DNA of 5,005 bases from an uncultured Oscillospiraceae bacterium (lineage in GTDB: Bacteria; Bacillota_A; Clostridia; Oscillospirales; Oscillospiraceae): contig CAJTTS010000186.1 in assembly GCA_910579155.1 (NCBI GenBank), forward strand, positions 1 through 5,005, given 5' to 3'. A program made the position numbers and the translations under genes. Below, piece by piece: positions 1-5,005 of the stretch. The first letter of the stretch is position 1. Each line of letters opens with the position of its first letter. The notes beneath the pieces are model-generated. The model was not told the origin of the DNA, ran no database searches, and saw nothing but the letters and a program-made list of their open reading frames with translations.

Positions 1-1716
1 GATTCGGTCAGCGGCAAGCCGGTACCCAAAACCACCTTTACCGTGAAGTACGCCAGCGGGGAGTTGATCGGGCGCTACACCACCGGGCGGGATGGGACAG
101 TCACCGTCAGCGGCCTCCTGCCTGGTTCCACCGTGGTGGTGACTGAATATAAGGTGCCCAGCACCCACGTCCTCAACACCACGCCCCAGACCATCACGCT
201 GAAAAGCGGTTCCAACACCGTGACCAGCGGTGCGGTTGGCAGCATCGGGGGCACCGGCACGGGCGGCGATAATAACCTGGATTTTGAAAACGACCCCAAG
301 ATGACCTTGACGGTGAAAAAGTACATCAAGGGCACCAACTATGAGCCGCTGGCCGGGGTGTGCTTCAAGATCACCGAGGGCTCCGGCACGCCTGTCGGCC
401 CCGGCGATGGCACCTTCTACACCAATTCGGCGGGCGAGATCGTGATCGAAGGGCTGGAGCCGGGAACGACGGTGACCGCGCGGGAAATTTCCACGGTGGA
501 GGGATTCGTGCTGGACGGCGAACCCAAAACCATCAAGATCGAGGCGAGTTCCCAGGCCCCCGAGCTGATCTTCTGGAACGAGCGCGCCGGGACCCTCGTG
601 ATCCAGAAAAAGGACAAGGTCAGCGGGAAACCCCTGGCAAATGTGCAGTTCCATCTGACCTACGCGGACGGCTCCTACGTGGACTACGACAACGGCCACC
701 TGTCCTCCAAGGGACTGTATCAGACGGACGCCAACGGGGAGATCCGGATCTCTGGCATCACCGGCACCATTATCGCAAAAGAGGTCAAGAGCTTGCCTGG
801 GTACTCTATCGATCCCGCTACCCAGACCCAGACGGTCCAAGTGAACCCCAATGACACGCAATATCTGGTATTTTATAACGCCCCGGCTGGCAACTTCGAG
901 CTCATCAAGGTGGTGGAGGGGAACAAGGAAAAGCGCATCCCCAACGTGACCTTCGAGATTCGCCGCGCCGATGACGATGCCCTCATCGACACCATTACTA
1001 CGGACAGCGAGGGCCGCGCTACGCTCCAGTTGGAGGCGGGCAATTATTACGCCGTGGAAACCGAGTGCCCCAAGGAGTACCGGCTGGACTCCACCCGCCA
1101 CACCTTCAACATGAAGGACGGCAAAAACACCACTTTGACGGTGGAAAACAAGGCTTTTTCAGGGATTTTGATTCACAAAACCGATTCTGTCACCGGCGAG
1201 GGCCTTTATGGGGTGGATTTCCTCCTCTATGATAGCGCGAACCGGCCTGTGGGTCAATACACTTCGGACGATCAGGGCTATGTATATATCGAGGACCTGA
1301 CGGATGGTGGCCGCTACTACCTGCGCGAATTGGAGAATGAGGGCTATATCCCCGACACCCAGCGCAAGACGGTCTACGTCAAGGCGGGCGAGGTCACCCT
1401 CATTGAGTGGCAGAACACTCCGATTACAGGCCAGATCCAGATCAAAAAGACCTCCGAGGACTACAACTCCATGAACGGCTGGCCCGCGGGCACCCCCATC
1501 CCCGGCACCGAGTTCGAGATCTATCACTACCGCACCGGGAATCTGGTGGACACCGTCCGCACGGACAAAAACGGCGTGGCCGTGTCCAAGCCCCTGCCTC
1601 TGGGCCGGTACAAGATCGTGGAGTCCAAGGCCGCGGACCATTACGGCCTGGACAAGACCCCCATCGAGGCGGAGATCGAGCACGCCGGGCAGATCGTCAA
1701 GGTGGCCATGACCAAC
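1..1716 (+). repeat. Array of six diverged Cna-B protein repeats
   Basis: The protein repeats are about 85-100 residues long and similar in pattern rather than in DNA. Approximate spans: unit 1 1-291 (partial), unit 2 301-579, unit 3 592-879, unit 4 895-1149, unit 5 1162-1416, unit 6 1432-1716. Candidate isopeptide residues, numbered from base 1, are: unit 1 E49/N97; unit 2 K106 or K107/E162/N193; unit 3 K203 or K204/E261/N293; unit 4 K303/E353 or E355/N383; unit 5 K393/E443/N472; unit 6 K482 or K483/E541/N572. Recurring landmarks are D(S/K)VSGKP or DSVTGEG at the start, T(N/D)xxG in the middle and an aromatic/hydrophobic-x-Asn end. Unit 1 has a Gly-rich insertion (about residues 76-91) before its last strand. 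Residue pairing is by alignment to the family pattern by eye. Confidence 0.85.
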
Positions 1717-2271
1717 AAGGCCCTGTCCACCAACGTCAGCATCAAAAAGACCGGCTACGCCGAGGTCATGCCGGGCCAGGGCATCCGGTACACCTTCAGC
1801 GACATTGGCAACAACTCCACCACCGCGCTCACCTCCTTCTACTGGAGGGACACGCTGCCGGTACAGGCGGTGCGGCTGTACAAGATCTTTACCGGAACCT
1901 ACAACGCCCCCGGCAATTATAAGGTGGTGTACAAGACCAACCTGAGCAATGGCGAGTACCGCACCATGTACGACAACCTGTCCACGGCGAAGAATTACAC
2001 GCTGGACGCCTCCCCCACCGCCCTGGGCCTGGCCTCCAACGAGTATGTCACCGAGTTTATGCTGGTGTTCGGCGTGGTGCCCGCCAACTTCCGCCAGGTG
2101 GAGGCCCCCAAGGTGGACTGCAAGGTGCTGTCCACGGTGAAGGGCGGCAGCAGTTTCACCAACAACGCCGACGTGGGCGGCGTGTACAACGGCCAGTGGA
2201 TCCAGGCGGTGACCCGCTGGACCACCAAGGTCTACGGCAAGCCCCCCAAGCTGCCCACCACCGGGTATTGA
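1..2271 (+). CDS. Cna-B/SpaA-like repeat surface protein of a conjugative element, 5' end missing
   Basis: This is the last 756 residues of a large extracellular adhesin or pilin-like protein. The frame is open from base 1, so the real start and any signal peptide lie to the left; the ATG at 43 is internal to a repeat. Residues 1-572 form six Cna-B-type beta-sandwich units (the first cut). Each has an early Lys, a central Glu and a closing Asn, the set that builds intramolecular Lys-Asn isopeptide bonds in this family. Residues about 576-745 form a different, DUF11-like beta domain (begins NVSIKKTGYAEVMPGQGIRY) that I recall from proteins of Tn1549-like elements. The protein ends KPPKLPTTGY: a sortase-like LPTTG at 751-755, then one Tyr and the stop, with no hydrophobic segment or basic tail. 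A role in mating-pair contact or host adhesion is inferred from family and context. The next gene starts 67 bases downstream on the same strand. The family call is firm; the exact function is not. Confidence 0.93.
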   Translation, partial: DSVSGKPVPKTTFTVKYASGELIGRYTTGRDGTVTVSGLLPGSTVVVTEYKVPSTHVLNTTPQTITLKSGSNTVTSGAVGSIGGTGTGGDNNLDFENDPKMTLTVKKYIKGTNYEPLAGVCFKITEGSGTPVGPGDGTFYTNSAGEIVIEGLEPGTTVTAREISTVEGFVLDGEPKTIKIEASSQAPELIFWNERAGTLVIQKKDKVSGKPLANVQFHLTYADGSYVDYDNGHLSSKGLYQTDANGEIRISGITGTIIAKEVKSLPGYSIDPATQTQTVQVNPNDTQYLVFYNAPAGNFELIKVVEGNKEKRIPNVTFEIRRADDDALIDTITTDSEGRATLQLEAGNYYAVETECPKEYRLDSTRHTFNMKDGKNTTLTVENKAFSGILIHKTDSVTGEGLYGVDFLLYDSANRPVGQYTSDDQGYVYIEDLTDGGRYYLRELENEGYIPDTQRKTVYVKAGEVTLIEWQNTPITGQIQIKKTSEDYNSMNGWPAGTPIPGTEFEIYHYRTGNLVDTVRTDKNGVAVSKPLPLGRYKIVESKAADHYGLDKTPIEAEIEHAGQIVKVAMTNKALSTNVSIKKTGYAEVMPGQGIRYTFSDIGNNSTTALTSFYWRDTLPVQAVRLYKIFTGTYNAPGNYKVVYKTNLSNGEYRTMYDNLSTAKNYTLDASPTALGLASNEYVTEFMLVFGVVPANFRQVEAPKVDCKVLSTVKGGSSFTNNADVGGVYNGQWIQAVTRWTTKVYGKPPKLPTTGY

Positions 2272-2288
2272 GCCCAGAAACAAGAAAC

Positions 2289-2315
2289 GGGAGGCTGTCC
2301 ACTGGGCAGCCTCCC
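2289..2315. terminator. GC-rich hairpin between the Cna-B gene and the small membrane protein gene; terminator-like for the minus strand
   Basis: The arms GGGAGGCTGTCC (2289-2300) and GGGCAGCCTCCC (2304-2315) pair over 12 positions, with one G-T (wobble) position and a loop of ACT. On the plus strand the hairpin is followed by AAATATTCAAGG, which is not a U-tract, so it looks more like an mRNA-stabilising or attenuating structure there. Read on the minus strand it is followed by GTTTCTTGTTTC, a T-rich tail suited to an intrinsic terminator. It could therefore stop antisense transcription arriving from the helicase gene while letting plus-strand transcription pass. The structure is clear; the function is inferred. 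Confidence 0.6.
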
Positions 2316-2323
2316 AAATATTC

Positions 2324-2330
2324 AAGGAGG
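2324..2330 (+). promoter_or_regulatory. Ribosome binding site of the small membrane protein
   Basis: AAGGAGG is a near-perfect Shine-Dalgarno sequence 8 bases before the ATG at 2339. It fixes that start, and it begins 8 bases after the 2289-2315 hairpin, so the hairpin does not sequester it. Confidence 0.85.
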
Positions 2331-2338
2331 AAAAGTAC

Positions 2339-2686
2339 ATGAAAAAGTCCCGTATCCGTATTTATCCTATGCTCCTGGCCCTGCTGCTGTGCGCCCTGTG
2401 CTGCGCCCCGGCCTTTGCCGCCGCCAGCGGCGGCTCCGGCGTGGCCGACGTGGTGGAAAAAACCTGGAAGGACGCCGCGGGCCAGATCAAGACCGTGGTG
2501 GACAACGTGGTCTTCCCCGCCCTGGACATGATCCTGGCCATCGCTTTCTTCGGCAAGCTGGGGATGGCCTACTTCGATTACCGCAAGCATGGCCAGTTCG
2601 AGTGGGCCGGTCCCGCCATCCTGTTTGCCTGTCTGGTCTTTGTCCTCCTGGCTCCCACCTATATCTGGACCATCATCGGCATCTGA
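2339..2686 (+). CDS. Small secreted-leader, two-membrane-segment protein (DUF3852/VirB2-like) of the conjugation module
   Basis: A 115-residue protein. The start is basic (MKKSRIRIY), followed by a hydrophobic stretch (about 10-23) and a likely signal peptidase site at AFA-A (residues 25-28); the Cys residues nearby do not form a lipobox. A short polar segment (about 30-53) precedes two membrane segments, about 57-77 and 92-112, joined by a charged loop (YRKHGQFEW). A cleaved leader plus two helices is the layout of VirB2/TrbC-type pilins. I recall the family as DUF3852, found next to Cna-B proteins and CD1112-type genes in clostridial conjugative elements. A role as pilin-like or accessory subunit of the type IV secretion channel is inferred, not shown. 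It probably shares a transcript with the upstream gene. The stop lies 4 bases from the stop of the convergent helicase gene, with no room for a terminator between them. Confidence 0.85.
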   Translation: MKKSRIRIYPMLLALLLCALCCAPAFAAASGGSGVADVVEKTWKDAAGQIKTVVDNVVFPALDMILAIAFFGKLGMAYFDYRKHGQFEWAGPAILFACLVFVLLAPTYIWTIIGI

Positions 2687-2690
2687 CCGC

Positions 2691-4832
2691 TCAGTGCCCC
2701 GCCAGCTTCATCAGCCCTTTTTTGAGACAGGTAGTCAGGTCCACCCGTTTCACATCATCAATATCCTCAAAGGCAATGAGGACGATACTGCCCAGACGGC
2801 CCAAAATCTCGCCCTTTCCAAACTGCGTATGCACCACCTCGGACCCAGCCATAAAGTCCTCCTGCTGCTTCGCCAGTTGGGCCGGGGTGGGGCCGCTGTC
2901 ATAATCCTGGCGCTTTGCCTTGGCCTTTTTCGGCTTGGGCTGGGGGATAAACTGGGGCTCGGCGGCGGGCCGCTCCTCGCCCAGAAGCTGGTCAATGAAG
3001 GTATGTCCAGCACCAGCGGGCTCCCCAAACTTGCCCTCATAGCACAGCAGATCCAGCTCCCGCTTGGCCCGGGTGGCCCCCACATAGAACAGCCGCCGCT
3101 CCTCCTCCAGCGCGGACCTTCCCTCGTCATCGTAGGGGAACGGGTCTGAGGGGAAGGTGCCGTCCACCGCGTCGATCAGGATCACCCGGTCGTATTCCAG
3201 CCCCTTGCTGGCGTGGATGGTGGACAGCACAAAGGGGCAGGCGGGGTCGGGCTCCATGCCCTCGATGGTGTCCTTCAGTTCCCGCAGACGCAGGAGAAAC
3301 TCCCCCGTCACCGGGGTCTGGTTGGCCAGGGACAGCAGCACGTCCAGCCGGGTGGTGTCCATCTTCTGCTCTCGCAGATAGTCCCCGTAGCCCATGAACT
3401 TCACCAGCCGCTGGATGGCGGCGAAGCTGGCGAGCTGGGGAAATTTGGAGTAGTGGGTCTGGAGCGCCCGGAGTTTCCCGTACTGCCAGGGCTCCAGTCC
3501 CTCATTGGCCAGCAGGCGGTCGAACACCGACTCATCCTCGGCCATGCCACGGAGCATCCCCGCCAGCACAGGCTTTTTCACCTTGAAGTCGAGCTTATAG
3601 TAGAACCGAAGGAACTTTTCCCAGTCGGAATCGTTGAAGGCGAACTCCAGCATATCGGTGATGTCCCGGACGACGGGGCTGGTGAAGAAGAAGCCCTCCC
3701 GCTGGCGGCAGGCGTAGGGAATACCCTCCTGCTCCAGCAGGTCGATAAGGGGCAGGGCGCTGTCATTGTTGCGGTAGAGGACGGCGGTCTGCTCCTTGCA
3801 GTTCCGCGCCACCTTCAGCAGATAGCGGTACTGCCGGTTGTAGTCCGCCAGCGCCACCTTCCTGATGGGCGCCCCCTGGGGGTTGTCCGTGCGCATATGC
3901 TTGGGATGGCGGCTCTCGTTGCGCTGGATGAAGGCGTCCGCCGCCTCCACGATGGACTTGGTGGAGCGGTAGTTGGTCTCCATCATCAGCACCTTGGCCC
4001 CTGGATAGGTATTCTCAAACTCCAGCAGGGCCTGGGGCCAGGCCGCCCGGAAGCCGTAGATGCTCTGGTCCTCGTCCCCCACCATGAAGATGTTGCGGGA
4101 TTTGGAGGCCAGCAGGCGCAGGATGGCGTGCTGAATTTTGGACGTGTCCCGGGCCTCGTCCACACAGAGAAAGGGCCAGCGGTGCTGAAAGTGGGCCAAA
4201 ATATCCGGATATTGCCGGAAAATGCGGTAGGTGAACACCATCTGATCGTCAAAATCCATGAGATGGTTTTTCAGCAGGAACGCCTGGTAACCCTTGTAGA
4301 CGGCGGGAAAATCCATGCCGTCTACCCTTTGGGCCTCCACCTCGGCGTCAGAAAGCATCATGTTCTTGCAGAAGGTGATGTGGGTGCGGGCCTCCTTCAC
4401 CTGCTGGTCTGAGGGGTACCCGCCCCCGCCCTTGGACAGCAGCTCCCGGACCACAGCGTTGAGCCGGGCCTCATCGTCCGCCAGGGCGAAGGGCTGGGCG
4501 CCCTTTTTGCCCGCGTAATAGCGGATGGCCACCGCGCACAGGCCGTTGATGGTGCGGAAGGTGAGCTTGTCCGCGTGTTCTTCCTCGAAAAAGCGGATGA
4601 ACCGGGCCTTCATATCGCGGGTCGCGGCCACCGTGTATGTAACGGTGAGGATGTTCTCCGGGCGGATATTTTTGCAGTAGATCATGTACCCCAGCCGGGT
4701 GACCAGCACAGTGGTCTTGCCGCTCCCAGGCACCGCCAGGAGCAGCACCGGGCCGTCCACCTGCCGCACCGCCGCCTCCTGCTGGGGGTTCAGGCGGATG
4801 TGGTATTGGGTCTTGAACTCGCTGTAGGTCAT
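2691..4832 (-). CDS. UvrD/PcrA-type SF1 DNA helicase, antisense to the conjugation operon
   Basis: A complete 713-residue ATP-dependent 3'-5' DNA helicase of superfamily 1A, the usual UvrD/PcrA length. Visible motifs in order: Q motif LNPQQ (14-18), Walker A GSGKT (36-40), a diverged Ia TVTYTVAATRDMK (63-75), TINGLC (94-99) where TFHSxC is usual, motif II DEARDT (225-230), motif III GDEDQSIYGFR (252-262), NYRST (287-291), motif V STIHASKGLEYD (537-548) and motif VI FYVGATRAKREL (582-593). A Pro/Lys-rich linker (about 621-655) leads to a C-terminal Tudor-like domain (about 662-709; FGKGEILGRLGS...IAFED). In PcrA/UvrD that domain contacts RNA polymerase. I chose the ATG at 4832; the frame extends to a TTG at 4859, but UvrD proteins normally begin near this ATG. 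The Shine-Dalgarno is weak (GGAG, about 14 bases upstream). The gene lies backwards between two transfer genes with its own promoter. Whether it aids element transfer, repair, or is cargo or defence is unknown. Confidence 0.93.
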   Translation of the reverse strand: MTYSEFKTQYHIRLNPQQEAAVRQVDGPVLLLAVPGSGKTTVLVTRLGYMIYCKNIRPENILTVTYTVAATRDMKARFIRFFEEEHADKLTFRTINGLCAVAIRYYAGKKGAQPFALADDEARLNAVVRELLSKGGGGYPSDQQVKEARTHITFCKNMMLSDAEVEAQRVDGMDFPAVYKGYQAFLLKNHLMDFDDQMVFTYRIFRQYPDILAHFQHRWPFLCVDEARDTSKIQHAILRLLASKSRNIFMVGDEDQSIYGFRAAWPQALLEFENTYPGAKVLMMETNYRSTKSIVEAADAFIQRNESRHPKHMRTDNPQGAPIRKVALADYNRQYRYLLKVARNCKEQTAVLYRNNDSALPLIDLLEQEGIPYACRQREGFFFTSPVVRDITDMLEFAFNDSDWEKFLRFYYKLDFKVKKPVLAGMLRGMAEDESVFDRLLANEGLEPWQYGKLRALQTHYSKFPQLASFAAIQRLVKFMGYGDYLREQKMDTTRLDVLLSLANQTPVTGEFLLRLRELKDTIEGMEPDPACPFVLSTIHASKGLEYDRVILIDAVDGTFPSDPFPYDDEGRSALEEERRLFYVGATRAKRELDLLCYEGKFGEPAGAGHTFIDQLLGEERPAAEPQFIPQPKPKKAKAKRQDYDSGPTPAQLAKQQEDFMAGSEVVHTQFGKGEILGRLGSIVLIAFEDIDDVKRVDLTTCLKKGLMKLAGH

Positions 4833-4860
4833 AGGCTCGCCCCCGCTCCATTGGCGCAAA

Positions 4861-4887
4861 TGCCCCCAGCACCGAATGCCGGGGGCA
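4861..4887 (-). promoter_or_regulatory. Stem-loop in the 5' leader of the helicase mRNA
   Basis: Read on the minus strand, TGCCCCCGGCA pairs with TGCTGGGGGCA around a TTCGG loop. This gives 11 continuous pairs in RNA, including one G-U. On the plus strand the same position is an A-C mismatch, so the hairpin is better formed in minus-strand RNA. The predicted transcription start lies near 4883-4888, which would put this stem-loop at the very 5' end of the helicase mRNA, about 28 bases before the ATG. A role in mRNA protection or translation control is inferred. The plus-strand side lacks a T-tract, so it is unlikely to be a plus-strand terminator. Confidence 0.55.
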
Positions 4888-4889
4888 TC

Positions 4890-4918
4890 ATTATATCACA
4901 GAGAGAGGTGAATGTCAT
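4890..4918 (-). promoter_or_regulatory. Sigma-A-type promoter of the helicase gene
   Basis: On the minus strand there is a -35 box ATGACA (4918-4913, 5 of 6 matches to TTGACA), a 17-base spacer and a perfect -10 box TATAAT (4895-4890) preceded by TGA, giving an extended -10 (TGnTATAAT). Transcription would begin near 4883-4888 and give a leader of about 50 bases before the ATG at 4832. The -35 box and spacer overlap the first codons of the divergent VirB6-like gene. Confidence 0.75.
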
Positions 4919-5005
4919 TTTTATTTGGGATTTTGTCGCGTCCACCATCCTGGACGAGCTGCTGGATTGGGCGTACAGCCAGGCGGTGGGCTTCCTGGGC
5001 GCGTT
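4908..5005 (+). CDS. VirB6/TrbL-like conjugal transfer channel protein (CD1112 type), 3' end missing
   Basis: Only the first 32 codons are in the window. The frame reads IFIWDFVASTILDELLDWAY and then SQAVGFLGA. I recognise this as the N-terminus of the CD1112-type VirB6/TrbL-like proteins of clostridial conjugative elements, which are polytopic inner-membrane parts of the mating channel. The start is uncertain. GTG at 4908 is the only usual start codon in this frame, but the Shine-Dalgarno-like GAGAGGTGA (4903-4911) overlaps it. ATT at 4917 would have ideal spacing of 5 bases and matches where I expect the family to begin. An ATG at 4912 is also well placed but reads a different frame rich in Trp and Arg (SRPPSWTSCWIGRTARRW), unlike a real protein. 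No plus-strand promoter is evident in the short gap. Confidence 0.75.
   Translation, partial: MNVIFIWDFVASTILDELLDWAYSQAVGFLGA

Noticed and set aside
1159..2340. Long minus-strand open frame (393 residues) opposite the Cna-B gene
   Set aside because: It is a shadow of the GC-rich coding strand: low-complexity Gly/Val/His/Leu content, no recognisable domain, and it lies fully opposite a clear repeat protein.
2389..2412. Lipoprotein signal in the small membrane protein (Cys-rich stretch LCALCC)
   Set aside because: The residues before each Cys do not fit the lipobox pattern; an ordinary signal peptidase site (AFA-A) follows.
3213..4412. Long plus-strand open frame (399 residues) opposite the helicase
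   Set aside because: Composition is typical of an antisense shadow (Gly/Val/Leu/His/Gln rich, no motifs) and the minus strand there encodes all the helicase motifs.
2691..4907. Similar short sequences at the two edges of the helicase cassette (TGCCCCGCCAGC near 2694 and TGCCCCCAGC at 4861), as possible insertion repeats
   Set aside because: The match needs a 2-base gap, is GC-rich and short, and one copy is part of the leader hairpin while the other encodes the helicase C-terminus. It is not convincing as a target-site duplication.
4851..4907. Plus-strand promoter for the VirB6-like gene (TTGGCG at 4851 with TATATC at 4892)
   Set aside because: The spacing between the boxes is far too long (about 35 bases), and no other acceptable -35 box lies before TATATC.

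Overview
The window looks like a piece of an integrative and conjugative element (Tn1549/CTn-like) from a GC-rich gut Firmicute, plausibly of the Clostridia/Oscillospiraceae type. This rests on recognised protein families and on base composition judged by eye, not on a database search. The supporting markers are a large Cna-B (SpaA-like) repeat surface protein with a characteristic C-terminal domain ending in LPTTGY, a small signal-peptide protein with two membrane segments (DUF3852/VirB2-like), and the first codons of a VirB6/TrbL-like channel protein of the CD1112 type.

Layout. Positions 1-2271 (+) hold the 3' part of the Cna-B repeat protein, which is open at the left edge. It has six repeat units, a DUF11-like C-terminal domain and a terminal LPTTGY. 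A 67-base gap follows, with a strong GC-rich hairpin (2289-2315) and a good ribosome binding site. Positions 2339-2686 (+) hold the small membrane protein. Only 4 bases beyond its stop lies the stop codon of a convergent gene on the minus strand, a full-length UvrD/PcrA-type SF1 helicase (2691-4832). Its promoter (ATGACA, 17 bases, TATAAT with an extended TG) lies at 4890-4918 and points back into the helicase. From 4908 (+) the VirB6/TrbL-like gene begins and runs off the right edge.

How it works together. The plus-strand genes fit a conjugation operon: a cell-surface adhesin or pilin-like protein, a small pilin-like or accessory membrane protein, and a polytopic channel component. The helicase is a backwards cargo-like cassette set between two transfer genes. 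It has its own promoter, which overlaps the start of the VirB6-like gene. No plus-strand promoter is evident in front of the VirB6-like gene, so its expression probably needs read-through across the whole antisense helicase. The two transcription units would therefore interfere with each other. The most unusual points are this antisense helicase cassette, its motif II variant (DEARDT instead of DExQDT), its C-terminal Tudor-like RNA-polymerase-binding type domain, and the LPXTG motif without a following membrane anchor in the Cna-B protein.
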